Below are positions 43,561-55,416 of a stretch of DNA of 64,000 nucleotides, one piece after another. The notes under the pieces were generated by a model. That model made no database searches. It was not told the origin of the DNA and saw only the letters and a list, made by a program, of their open reading frames with translations. Each line of letters begins with the position of its first letter. Positions within the stretch are counted from its first letter, which is position 1. The DNA comes from Nicotiana tabacum. Lineage: Eukaryota; Streptophyta; Magnoliopsida; Solanales; Solanaceae. Position numbers and translations under genes: made by a program. The stretch lies in the NCBI RefSeq assembly GCF_000715075.1, contig NC_134101.1, positions 141,205,400 to 141,269,399 on the forward strand. The letters are read 5' to 3'.

Positions 43561-45228
43561 AGGAATGCAGTGAGTATGGTTAGCTTTGCATTCATTCCTG
43601 TTGATGAGAGACCTCTTGTAGTTGATGTTCAGGACTTGGCCAACCAGTTCGTGAGATTAGATGTTTCGTAGCCCAGTCGAGTTCTATCGTGTGTGGTTTT
43701 TCAGTCTTCCTTATTTGATCACATCAGAGAGCGTTAGTATGATGACCTTCATTTTCTTGTCCTCAAAGACAAGGTTCAACACGGTAATACCAGAGATGTT
43801 ACTATTGGAAATGATGGGATGTTGAAAATGCAAGGTTGGATATGTGTGCCCAATGTAGATGCGCTACATGAGTTGATTCTTGAGTAGGCCCGCAGTTCGC
43901 GGTATTCCATTTATCTGGGTGCCACGAAGATGTATCAGGACTTGGGCAGCATTATTTGTGGAGGAGGATGAAGAAGGATATATTGGGGTTTGTAGCTTGG
44001 TGCCTTAACTGTTAGCAGGTAAAGTATGAGCATCAGAGGCCGGGCGGATTGCTTCAGAGGTTAGAGATTCCAGAGTGGAAATGGGAGCGGATCACCATGA
44101 ATTTTGTAGTTGGGCTCCTACGGACTTCGAGGAAGTTCAATGCTATTTGAGTGATTGTAGATCGGCTGACTAAGTCCGCGCACTTCATTCCAGTTGGTAC
44201 TACATATTTTTCGGAGTGGTTGGCTGAGTTTTACATTCGCAAGATTGTGCGCCTTCACGGTGTGCTAGTTTCCATTATTTTAGATCGGGGCACACAATTT
44301 ACATCGCAGTTTTGGAGAGTCGTACAATGAGAGTTGGGATTTTAGGTTGAGTTGAGTACAACATTTCACCTTCATACAGACGGATAGTACGAGTGCACTA
44401 TTCAAATATTGGAGGACATGCTATACTCTTGTGTCATTGATTGAGAGGATTCATGGGATCTGTTTCTGCTTCTCGTAGAGTTTACTTATAATAATAACTA
44501 CCAGTCGAGCATTCAGATAGATTCATATGAGGCTTTGTATGGGAAATGATGTAGATCTCTAGTGGGTTGGTTTGAGTTGGGAGATGGTGTAGATCTGCGG
44601 TGGGTTGGTTTGAGTCAGGTGAGGCTAGGTTATTGGGTACTGACTTAGTTCAGGATGCTTTAGACAAGGTTAAATTGATTCTGGAGCGACTTTGCATGGC
44701 ATAGTCTAGACAGAAGAGCTATGCCGATAGGAAGGTCCGTGATGTTGCTTACATGGTTGGGGAGAAGGTTCTCGAAAGTTTCACCCATGAAGGGTGTTAT
44801 GAGGTTCAGAAAGAACAACAAGTTGAGACCTCGGTATATTGGGCCATTTGAGGTACTTCAGAGGATTGGCGAGGTGGCATAAAAGCTTGCTTTGCCACCT
44901 AGTTTGTCGAGTATGCATTCAGTATTTCATGTTTCTATGCTCTAGAAGTACGTCGACGACCCGTCTCATGTTTTGGATTGCAGCACAATTCAGTTGGATG
45001 GTGATTTGACTTATGATGTGGAGCCGGTGGCTATTTTGGATCGACAGGTTTGAAAGTTGAGGTCAAAGGATATATCATCAGTGAAGGTGAAGTGGAGAGG
45101 TTAGCTAGTTGAGGAGGCTACTTGGGAGATCGAGCGGGATATGCGAAGTAGATATCCACACCTATTTGAGACTCCAGGTATGTTTCTAGACACGTTCGAG
45201 GATGAAGGTTTGTTTAAAAGGGCGAGGA
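43561..45228 (+). pseudogene. Integrase and chromodomain of chromovirus copy 2
   Basis: The core begins with MNFVVG near 44096, where copy 1 has MDFVVG: the first catalytic Asp is Asn. The second Asp (LDRGTQFTSQF, 44280) is kept. A 38-bp tandem duplication lies at 44541-44616. The C-terminal part runs KSYADRKVRDVAYMVGEKV, then a frameshift near 44770. The chromodomain (about 45020-45170) shows VAILDRQV, a stop, KLRSKDISSVKVKWRG and EEATWEIERDMRSRYPHLF. Chromodomains can steer integration to marked chromatin (family knowledge). It ends with a GAGGATGAAGG tail and the polypurine stretch before LTR 3. Confidence 0.88.
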
Positions 45229-48104
45229 TGTAACAACCCGATCGGTCGTTTTGAGAATTGCAGCCCTGTTCACCCATTTTCTACTCATTTTGTGCTTCAT
45301 AGCTGTCATGTGATTTACCGGGTTAGTCGGTTCGTGCCCGGAAAAATTTCAGAATGAATTGAGACACTTAGACTCAAAGTTGGAAGCTTAAGTTGGAAAT
45401 GTTCCGTATGTTAATTTATGTGTGAATGACTTTGGAATGGAGTTTTGATGGTCCCGTTAGCTCCGACGGGTTCTTCTAGACTTAGGAGAATTGGAATTAG
45501 GCTTAAAATGGTGAAATTTGAATTTTTAGGAAGTTTGATCGGGAGTGGACTTTTTGATATCAAGGTCGGATTTCGATTCCGGAAGTTGGAGTAGGTCTGA
45601 GGTGTCATTTGTGACTTGTGTGCAAAATTTGGGATTAATCAGACGTGATTTGATAGGTTTCCGAATCGGTTGTAGAAATTGGAAGTTTAAAGTTCATTAG
45701 GTTTGAATCTATGTGCGATTCGTGTTTTTGACATTGTTTGAGGTAATTTGAGGGTTCGAGTAAGTTCGTATTGTGTTTTAGGACTTGTTGGTATGTTTGA
45801 AGTTGAAGACTACTAAAGTTTGGGTTCTGCTATTGTAATCGCCCATACAGAGCTTTGATCGCAGGTGCGAGCTTGCAGTTGCGGGGAGGGCAGCGCAAAT
45901 GCGGAGTTTGGAGAGGTGTTAGAATTAGCCACAGGGGGAAGGTTTTGCCGCACCTGTATGACCGCAGATGCGACTGGGGTATCGTACAAGCAGAAATGGT
46001 CAGTAGACTCGGTTCCGCAGAAGCAGGCTCAACGGTCGCAGAAACAAGTGCGTAGGAACGTAGAGCGGGACCGCATGGGCAGAAGGAAGCACAAATGTAG
46101 TTGGTTGGTCACTTCTGCGATGCAGCAAAAGCAGCTAAATTTTCGCAGGTGCGGAAAGCCTGGGCAGACCATATAAAAACAAGGATTCCGAGATTTTCAC
46201 CATATCCAACATTTTGAGCTCGGGTTTTGGTGATTCTTGAGAGGATATTGGAGGGGATTCTTGAGGTAACATCCTTGTGCTCATTTTTGATCAATAATCT
46301 TGTGTCCCCATTGATTTTCCCACCTAGATTGTGTGGTTTTGAGGTGAGATTTGGGGGTTTAAGGATAGGGATTTAGAGAGTATGATTTGGGGATTTAGGT
46401 GGCGATTTGGTGTCGGATTTTGATAAAATTTGTATGGGTGGACTTGTGGTTGAATGGGCTTTCAGGTTTTGTCACTTTTTTGGGGTTTTGAGATATGGGC
46501 CCCGGGGCCGACTTTGAGCCGACTTGGGATTTATGATTAATAGCTTCGTATTTTCTGGTGGAATTGATTCCTTTAGCCTGTATTGAATGTATTGTACTGC
46601 TTGTGGCTAGATTCAGGACATTTGGAGGCCGATTTGAGAGGCAAAGGTGTGTTGGAGTAGAGTTTTGCTCGGATTGAGGTAAGTAACATTTTATAATCTA
46701 GTTTTGAACATATGAAACCCCGTATTATGTGTCTTATGATTGGTTTGAAGGTGACACACATGCTAGGTGACAGACGTGTGGGCGTGCACCATGGAAATTG
46801 TGACTTGGTCTGTTCCGTGGAACTGTGAAGTTGAATAATCTATTGTTAGCTATATGCTCTTCATGTATTATACAAAATTGACTGCAAATCATGTTAAAAA
46901 TCATCTTTAGATTAAATGTTGGTACTGTAGGGACCCACATAGGTCGTGTACTTGTTGAATTATTTTCTAATTGTTGTCTTGTACTCAATCACGATTTTAA
47001 TTGCGTATCATATCTCAGTCTCTTCTTGTTTCTTGTTGATACATTATATCATTTCTGTTTGGGCTGATTTTTATGATTTCTGAGAGCCCGAAAGAATGGA
47101 GAGGTTGGTGATTGAGTTAGGTCCTGAGTGCCGAGCTGTGAGTGATAAGTATATATGTGGATGGTATTGCATGCAAGAACGAGCCTTAGGGCTGTATACC
47201 CGTGGATCGAGTTGCACACCGCTACGAGCCTTACAGTTGTATATGTGTGGATCGGGTTGCACGCCGCAACAAGTTTTATGGTTATATATATTTATGGAAT
47301 CGGGTTGCATACCGCAACGATATAGCGCTTGGGCTGAAGGAGCCCCCCCGAGTTTGTACACACCCCAATGAGTGCAGGTACCTATTGAGTACGAGTGTTA
47401 AGTGCCGAGTGCCGAGCTGTTGAGAAAGATTGAGTGACTGTTGCTATGAGAGGATGCTCTTGATTTCATTATTGTTGCACTTAGCTGCCATATATCACTG
47501 CTTGAAAGTTTTCTGAAAGATGTTATATTCCTTTTTCTTGAATTCGATATGAGGTAACTGATTTGGCCTAAATCTTCAAACTGGAAAGCACGCCTATTTT
47601 CCTATGTTGAAATTACTGAAATTGAACTACAATTGTAGAGCTCGTCGCTACTTTTAGTTCTTTATTTAGTATTGTTACTTACTGAGTTGGTTGTACTCAC
47701 GCTACACTCTACGCTTCGTGATCAGATCCAGGTGTTTCCGGACACAGTGAGTGTTGATTTCCGACACAGTTGATCTTCTGGGAGATTCCAAGGTAGCTGC
47801 CCGATGCTTTACAGGCCTTGTTTCTCCTTCCCTATCTTTTTTGCTTATTGTATTTAGTTTAGAACTATGTTAGATAGTATTTTCCAAACTTGTTTTATTT
47901 AGATGCTCATGTATTCAGTGACACCCCTATGTTTGGGAGTTTCCGCGCTATATTTTGAGTTTCTACCCCGTTTATGAAATTTTTTGTTATTTAAAACTAC
48001 TTTGATTCATTTTCTGTTAAATGATGGGAACATTTTGGCAATATCGATTTTCCTAGTACCACGTTAGGCGCCATCACTACAGGTTAGAATTTTGGGTCGT
48101 GACA
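45229..48104 (+). mobile_element. LTR 3 of the chromovirus dimer
   Basis: Starts TGTAACAACCCGATCGG and ends GGGTCGTGACA, followed by the ACTCT duplication. TATA box at 46170-46179 with the dyad array before it (45855-46155); minisatellite at 47150-47330. About 2,876 bp. Confidence 0.9.
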
Positions 48105-49621
48105 ACTCTAAAGAGGAAAAAGGCAAAATGCAAGCTACTTTCATCATTTTGGATGCAAATATTTTGTTCATAACAACGGTAAGGATAATCTTGGTAAGTT
48201 CGATCCTAGAAGTGATGAAGGTATATTTCTTGGATGCTCTCCTTCCGGTAGAGAATATAGAGTTTACAATAAACAAACTCTTTATATAGAAGAATATATT
48301 CATGTAGTGTTATTGATACTAACCATCCTCATGAGACTGTTAAATCGATGGAAGAAGAAGATATTTGCAGGTGTATCAAAGACAATTCAAGTCGCTGAGA
48401 ATAATGCTGAGAATTCAACACTTGAGGAAACTTAGTTGATTACCGAGAAAACTATAGAAGATTCATCCTCTGCTCCTGAACTAACTTCTAGAAGAATGAA
48501 TAATGATGTCGGAAACGTCCCAAATGAATAGAAAGGTGAACAAGGATATCCTCACAAGTTTATTATTGAAAATTCTTAAGAAGGCATCACTACTAGACGA
48601 TCTCAAAAATTGAATTTTCATATGGCTCTCATATCATAACTTTATCTAAAGAATGTCGATGAAGCACTCAAGGATGACCATTGGATTAAAGCTATGAAAG
48701 AAGAGCTTGAATAGTTTGAAAGAAACAAAGTATGGAATCTAGTTACAAAACCATCAGATGCTTCTATTGTAGGAACAAAATAGGTATTCCGAAATAAGCT
48801 AAACGAATCTGGCCAACTAGTTCATAACAAGGCAATACTAGTCACTTAGGGTTACTCACAACAGGAAGGAACCGACTATGATAAAAGTTTCGCTTTGGTG
48901 GAAAGGTTAGAATCTATTCATATACTTCTTGATTATGCAGCTCACAAAGATTTTAGGTTGTTTCAATTGGACATCAAAAGCGTTTTTCTAAATGGATACA
49001 TCTCAAAAGAGGTGCTTGTGAAACAACCTCCAGGATTTGTAAATAATGACCTTCCAAATCATGTCTTCAAGCTTTCAAAAGCCTTATACGGTCTCAAACA
49101 GGCTCCTCAAGCCTGGTATGAGAGGCTAAGCTCTGTTTTATTAAACAATGGCTTTAAACAAGTTAATATTGACACAACCCAGTTTATTAAATGATCAAAT
49201 TCAGGTAATCTCGTTATTCAAATTTATATAGATGATATTATCTTTGGAAGTACTAATTCTGCTTTATGTGAAGAGTTTTCAATTATTATGAAAGGAGAAT
49301 TTTAAATGAGCATGATGGAAGAACTGACCTTTTTTCCCTGGGCTACTAATCAAACAATCCTCCAAAGGGATCTTCATTAGCCAAACGAAATATACAAAAG
49401 AGCTTATAAAAAAGTTTGGGATGGAAAATGCAAAATCCAGTGGAAATCCCATGAGCCCATGAACGACTCTTGAAGAAGACAAAGACGGAAAGAGTGTTGA
49501 TGAAACAACGTACATGGGGATGATTGGATCTCTCCTATATCTTACAGCTAGTCGACCAAATATAATATTCAATGTGTGGAAATGTTCAAGGTTTCAATCA
49601 ACTCCTAGGAAATCATACATG
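48105..49621 (+). pseudogene. Ty1/copia integrase end and reverse transcriptase, piece 2 of 3
   Basis: After the ACTCT duplication the copia frame resumes with FVHNNGKDNLGKFDPRSDEG and IFLGCSPSGREYRVYN of the integrase C-terminus, then a degraded linker, then RT: an open frame (48895-49194) with FRLFQLDIKSVFLNGYI and KALYGLKQAPQAWYERL, followed after a stop by the catalytic YIDD (49225-49236) and IIFGS. Later sequence carries SLLYLTASRPN-like and SRFQSTPRKS segments. It is interrupted at the ACATG duplication (49617-49621) by a solo LTR. Several stops and frameshifts are present. Confidence 0.9.
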
Positions 49622-50409
49622 TGTCACGACCCAAAACCTAATCTGTCGTGATGGCACCTATTGTGGTACTAGGCAAGCTGACATTTTTAAAACACTTTCA
49701 ACATTTATAAGAAAAGAATTAAGACAATTAAAATAACCGGAGCTTTTCAAAGAAATGGGGTAAACCCAAAGCATAAGTGCGGAAATGAGCCCGACATCGG
49801 GGTGTCACTAAGTCATGAGCATCTAAACAACCAATCCAGAAACAGTGTCTACAGGGGCTGTGTCAAAACACCAATACAGAAAAGGAAAGATAACAAGAAA
49901 GGAGAGACAAGGACTGCGAATGCGATAGCTACCTCGTAAGTCTCCGATACTCTACCACGCATGAGATCAACGTCCAACGTGTCCGGAAACACCTGGATAT
50001 GCACACGAGGCGCAGGGAGCAACATAAGTACAACTAACTTAGTAAGTAACAACAATAAATAAGGAACTGAAAGATAGTGACGAGCTACACAATTATAGTT
50101 CATTTTTAGTAATCTCAGCAAGAAGTAGACATGATTTCTAATTCGGCAATTTAAGTCAATTTAGTTTTATACAGTTTCAAATTCAAGTAAAAACCGGATA
50201 TAGAATCTTCCAGAGATTTCAAAACAATGACAAATAGCAACTAAGTGCAACAACAAATGAAAGCAAGTACAACCTCTCAGGGCAACGGTCACTTAACTCT
50301 TCTCAATAGCTCAATAACTCGGCTCTCAACCCTCAGTACTCACACTCAATAGGTACCTGCGCTCACTAGGGGTGTATAGACTACGACGGGGCTCCTACAA
50401 CCCAAGCAA

Positions 50410-50555
50410 TATAATCTGCATGGATAACTCATGTGATGCACAGACAACTCACATGCTACCGTATCATATCAGGATCCGCACGGACAACTCACGTGCTACA
50501 GTATAAATATATGGATCCGCACGGATAACTCACGTGCTATGGTATCAATATCTCA
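50410..50555 (-). repeat. Short tandem array in the solo LTR
   Basis: Four imperfect units of about 40-55 bp with GGATCCGCACGGATAACTCA-type cores. It occupies the same relative place in the LTR as the minisatellites of the chromovirus LTRs. Confidence 0.7.
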
Positions 50556-51485
50556 CTATCAGGCCCTCGGACTCACTCAATCATCAACCTCTATACTCTC
50601 ATGGGCTCTCATAAATCAGGAAAATCAGCCCAAATAGCAACAACATGATGTATCAATAATAATAACAGATACTGAGATAAGATTGCGAGTAAAAACTGAG
50701 ACTGAGTACAAATAGCATTTAGCAGCACTTAACGCGGCCTCTGTGGGACCCAACAGTACCAACACATATCTAAACATGATTTACAGTCTAATTTCTACAA
50801 CACATAGAGAGTATATAGCTAACGAAATCGTATTCAATTTTACATTTTCACGGGACGGACCATGTCACAATCCCCTTGGTATTTGCCCATATGCCCCTCA
50901 CCTAGCCTGGGAATCACCTCTAAAATAATCATATGACACAAAATCCGGGGTTTTATACCCTCAGGACCAGATTTATAACTGTTACTTACCTTAATATGGG
51001 AAAAATGCTACTCCAAAATGCCTTTGCCTCGCGAGTTGGCCTCCGAATGTCAAGAATCTAGCCACAAGTAGTACAATACAATCAATATAGGCTAAAGGGA
51101 TAAATTCCACAAGAAAAGTACTAAATTATAGCCAAAAATCCAAAATTAGCCCGAACCTAGCCCCTGGGACCACATCTCTAAATCCGTCAAGTCACTAAAT
51201 CCGACAACCCATTCAATTACGAGTCCAACCATACTAGTTTCACTCAAATTTGACTTCGAATCGACATTCTAATCCCAAAAATGTATTTTATGAAATTTCT
51301 ATGATTTTCCCCAAATTTCCATCTTAAAATACTAATTGGATGATGAAAACAATGATATATTCATGTATATTAATCAAATTCGAGTTAGAATCACTTACCC
51401 CAATGAATTGCTTGAAAAAACCACGAAAAATCGTCAAAGACCGAGCTCTCTAGGTTCATAAATGAAATAATTTCCTAAGCCTCGG

Positions 51486-51860
51486 TTATATAGTACACCC
51501 TCTGACCTCCCAATGTGCGATCCGCACATTTCCACGTGCGGTCACACATTTCCAAGTTCTGCGGTCGCATAAAAAATTGTGCGGCCCCACTTCACAGCCT
51601 CTCCACTACTAGGCTTCAGTAAATTTGTATTAACTTTCTCTACATATGTCCAAATGGGGATTTCTTTAATTTTATGGAGACTAGACACAAAGTGCTACAA
51701 CTTTTATTTTTTAATCATCTCAAATTCCTAGTGGATCAAAAGATATAAGCTTCTGAATTCGGACCAGCGAACCTGTAGAACACTCTGAAGTGCGGCCGCA
51801 GACAAAATTGTGCGGTCCACACTTTTCCTCTGTGGTCGGCACATTTTTATCTGCTGCAGC
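51486..51860 (-). promoter_or_regulatory. TATA box and CG-rich dyad array in the solo LTR
   Basis: The minus strand has TATATAA at 51492-51486. Upstream in the sense direction (51513-51860) are GTGCGATCCGCAC, CACGTGCGG, CTGCGGTCGC, GTGCGGCC, GTGCGGCCGCAG and similar motifs. The layout matches LTR 1 although the motif sequence differs. Confidence 0.6.
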
Positions 51861-52617
51861 ACTTTTTCATCTGCTACAGAACTCAAAATTGTGCCTCAAC
51901 ACATGAAATTGGGCTGTCCTCACTTCCAACGTTCCAGAACAACATCAAAGTGCCGAAATGCCCGGACTCGCTCAAAACTCACCCCGAAACTCACCCGAGG
52001 CCCCTAGGACCTCAACCAAAGATACCATCAAGTCCTAAAATACCATACAAACTTGGTCGAACCCTCAAATCACCTCAAACAACATCAAAAACATGAATTA
52101 CACAAAGATTCAAGCCAAATAAACTTTGAAATTTACAACTTCTACAAACGACGTCAAAACCCATCAAATCACGTCCGATTGACCTCAAATTTTGCACACA
52201 AGTCATAAATGACACCGTTAACCTACTCCAACTTCTGGAAATCCAATCCGACCCCGATATCAAAAAGTCCACTCCCAGTCAAACTTTCCAAAATTCCAAC
52301 TTTTGGCATTTCAAATCTAATTTTACTACGGACCTCCAAAAAAAATCCGGACACGCTCCTAAGTCCAAAATCACCTAACGGAGCTCACAAAACCATCAAA
52401 ATCCAAATTCGAGGTCGTTTATACATAAGTCAATAGCCGGTCAATTTTTCCACTTTATGCTTTCAAATAAGAGACTAAGTGTCTCAGTTCATTCTGAAAT
52501 CACTTCGGACCCAAACCAACTAACCCGGTAAGTTATAATACAACTATAGTACACAAAAGATGCAGAAAATGGGAGAATGGGGCTACAACTCTCGAAACTG
52601 CCAGCTAGATCGTTACA

Positions 52618-53170
52618 ACATGACTGCAGTAAAATGTATTATTAGATATCTTATCGGCACCTCTTAGTTAGGTTTGTGGTGTCCTTGTTATAATAATTTT
52701 GATCTAAAGGGTTTCTCAAATGCAGACTTTGTAGGTGACAGAAGTGATAAAAAAGCACTAGTGGAACATGTCATTTGCTATAAATGCCTTAATCTCTTAG
52801 CATAGCAAGAAATAAAATTGTGTTACATTATCAACCACTGCAACTGAATATCTTGTAGTTGGAAGTTGCTATACACAAATTCAATGGATTATGCATCAAC
52901 TTCTAGATTATGATCTTCATCTAACTTTCACTCCTATTCTATGTAATAATACCAGTACTATTTGTTTGTCAAAAAATTCTGTGCATTATTCTAGGGCCAA
53001 GAATTTAGAAATTAAGCATTATTTTATTTGTGATCATGTTGCCAAAGGTTATATACTATTAGAATTTATTGATACTGAGTTCTAACTTGATGTTATTTTT
53101 ACTAAACCAGTCTTAGAAGAGCATTTTTGCTCATTGCACAGTCAAATTGGGATCATATCTGCTGCGTAAA
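52618..53170 (+). pseudogene. Ty1/copia RNase H, piece 3 of 3
   Basis: Resumes after the ACATG duplication with TAVKCIIRYLIGTS, then NNFDLKGFSNADFVGDRSDK (RNase H, normally DADYAGD; the first Asp is Asn here), a TTATEY-like segment, an open frame from 52891 with MHQLLDYDLHLTFTPILCNN and YSRAKNLEIKHYFICDHVAK, and the end HSQIGIISAA with a stop at about 53166. The QQLLDY and IEIKHHFIRDH-like order suggests the Sirevirus lineage (inference). Several internal stops are present. Confidence 0.88.
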
Positions 53171-53754
53171 GATTTTTTATTGAATCTTTCTAAGATTGAT
53201 AAAATATTTTACTTTATTATACAATGTTTGATAATTGATTGCTTTCATTAATTACTTGATATTACTGCCATAATTACTTAGCATATGTGCCACCGAAGAG
53301 ACTCCTCAGAAGAGTCACCTCACTGTGTTTCCACCTTTTCCCTCCAATTGATACTACCTTTCACACTCCCTAGGAGCCCTTTAAAAACACCTTCTCACTG
53401 TCTCCATTCAGCCCATCTGATACTTTTACACTATGGCTAAACGTAAAACCTTCTCGTCCTCCACAGTCACTCGGTGTAGCCGTTGCTTCCAAACAACCCA
53501 AACCCCTAAAGAAACCATTAATCTTGAGTCATCCCTTGACTCTGATCCTCTCAAAACTGAAAATAAAAGCAGTGATTCTTTTGAAGATCAAGTTTTAAGC
53601 CAGAAAAAACCGAAAAAAGACCTATGGATCAAACCCCAAAAATGCCTACATGCAAATAGAGGAAAGTGGAAAGCACTGAGTTTGAGCCTGAGGATAAGAT
53701 GATCTTCTATGGACCAACAGAAAAATCAAGATTTGAATCTTACAAGTCAATTTG
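53171..53754 (+). pseudogene. Sequence downstream of copia pol with an unidentified ORF
   Basis: AT-rich spacer, then TTTAAAAAC near 53381 and an ORF beginning at Met 53433 (MAKRKTFSSSTVTRCSR), Ser/Lys-rich, 89 residues, with a frameshift leading into EPEDKMIFYGPTEKSRFESY. Sireviruses often carry an extra ORF after pol, so this may be its N-terminus. I cannot assign it to a domain. It is cut off at 53755 by the LTR-like insertion; no copia 3' LTR was recognised. Confidence 0.45.
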
Positions 53755-54534
53755 TGTCACGATCCAAAACTCAACTAGCCACGATGGTGCCTAACATACT
53801 TGATAGGTAAGCCGGACATTAAAATAAGGAACCAAAATAGCGGAATTTAAAATATCATAAGTCTTAAAACTCAATAACATAATAATACCAATACAAGATA
53901 AATTCCCTATAACGGATAAATACAGAGTCATGAGCTCTAATATGGAAATACAAGTCTGAAATGACCAAATACAATACTATCTGAAATAAGGACAACAGTA
54001 CATAAGAAAAAGAGACGTCAAGACTGCGGTTGAGAATGCAGATCTACTTCGTCTCTCAATGGTCAGCTCTGCTACAAGCCTCAGCTACTGATGACTGGGT
54101 CTGACACCTGGATTTGCACAATTAAGTACAGAGTGTAGGATGAGTACAACCGACCCAATATACTCAGCAAGTACCATAACTTACCTCGGCGAAGTAAAAG
54201 AAACAAGAATTATAAATGATACTTGCTATAACATGTACAGTTTCATAAACTCAACAAGAACAGAACAATAATGTGATCAAGTTATAAAGCACAGAAATGA
54301 ACCATCTGTGTGAGCACAATTACTAAAGTTGTAACACTACGTAAATCTAAATTAGTTATGTATGCATTAAATGAGTATTAATGTTAAGTCCTATCAGTAT
54401 GAGTATGGGTGGAAACCGTTGTATTAGAATCAAGGCCGATAGTGAGGTGCATAAAATTTGATAGAATCGACTAAGTTTATGGGAGGTATGTCTTATAGCC
54501 TTAAACAGTGAAAGGCCATTAAAACTCACAACCA

Positions 54535-54690
54535 TAGATAGTGCAAGGCCGTTATAACTCACGTCCATAGACAGTGCAAGGCACTTTCAAGGGCATTAAC
54601 ATCAGCACCCCTGACAGTGCAAGGCACTGTCCAAGGCATCAACCTCAGCGCCCCAGACAACGCAAGGCACTATAGTTTTGGTGCCTATGA
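54535..54690. repeat. Short GACAGTGCAAGGCAC repeat
   Basis: Four or five copies of a GACAGTGCAAGGCA core spaced about 35-45 bp apart, with an inverted CCTTGC version at 54696 and CCTTGTC at 54729. It lies at the turn-over point of the composite at 53755-56085. Confidence 0.65.
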
Positions 54691-55374
54691 TGGCACCTTG
54701 CACAATTATTTTGGCGCCCCTGACAATGCCTTGTCGCTGGTGATGTTTATCCGAGCTTCTTCTATTTTCCTCCTTAATTTTGGGACGTGTTAATTTATTT
54801 AAAAGCCCTACCTTGTTCCCCCATACCCCAAACATGAAAACCTACTCTAGAAAGGAAGATATCAAGAACCTAACTTCTCCAAGGTCCCTCCATCATCCAA
54901 GGTAAGTTCTAACGATGATTCTAAGTTAATTTCAATTGTCCAATACCTTATTAACATGGGTAAATCCTTCCACTCATTAGATATTCGATCGAGACACCAT
55001 TGTTGAGAAAGGAAATCCTAGAACTCGAATTCAAGAGGAGTGAACTTCAAAAAGGTAATTCTTCTACTCCCTAATCATTTATAACTATTAATTGTTGAGT
55101 TTTTGGGAGAATAGTAAATGAGTTTGATAAAGAGAACCACAGAACTATGCTAGGGTTTTGGATTGTTGAACTGATTGTTGTATCCATTTGGGTAATGAGA
55201 AATGGTGTTAGTTAAATCTATTTGGGATTGTAGAATCACCTAGAAGTAGTATAATGAGAAATTGGTGAAGACAAGAGCAATTACTAAGGGCTATGAGGCT
55301 TTACACCCATAAGGTGTTTGATAAAATTCCTAAGTTACTAAAGCAGGAGTATTAGTGCTAATATTGGTTTCTCT

Positions 55375-55376
<2 letters not shown>

Positions 55377-55413
<37 letters not shown>
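55377..55413. repeat. AT dinucleotide microsatellite
   Basis: About 18 uninterrupted AT units. Confidence 0.95.

Positions 55414-55416
<3 letters not shown>

Larger units (their letters stand above)
16028..48104 (+). mobile_element. Dimeric chromovirus (LTR-interior-LTR-interior-LTR)
   Basis: Three related LTRs (16028-18977, 37222-40008, 45229-48104) alternate with two interiors, each with its own primer site, gag, protease, RT, RNase H and integrase remnants. A single ACTCT duplication lies at the outer ends only, and no duplication flanks the middle LTR. Such tandem elements arise by unequal recombination between LTRs or by insertion of a multimer (known process). A chromodomain after the integrase in copy 2 and the Met primer sites identify a chromovirus; the roughly 2.9-kb LTR suggests the Tekay/Del branch (inference). 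The first interior is interrupted by Tat2. Confidence 0.9.
49622..52617 (-). mobile_element. Solo LTR of a gypsy element in the copia RT
   Basis: 2,996 bp with plus-strand ends TGTCACGACCC and ATCGTTACA, flanked by ACATG on both sides (49617-49621, 52618-52622). There is no primer site or interior, so it is a solo LTR left by recombination. Orientation is minus. It has a TATA box at 51486-51492 (minus), a CG-rich dyad array upstream of it (51513-51860) and a short array of ACGGACAACTCACGTGCTA units at 50410-50555. It is related in layout, but not closely in sequence, to the chromovirus LTRs. Confidence 0.92.

Noticed and set aside
55377..55413. AT microsatellite as a functional element
   Set aside because: A simple dinucleotide run of ordinary length, useful only as a marker.
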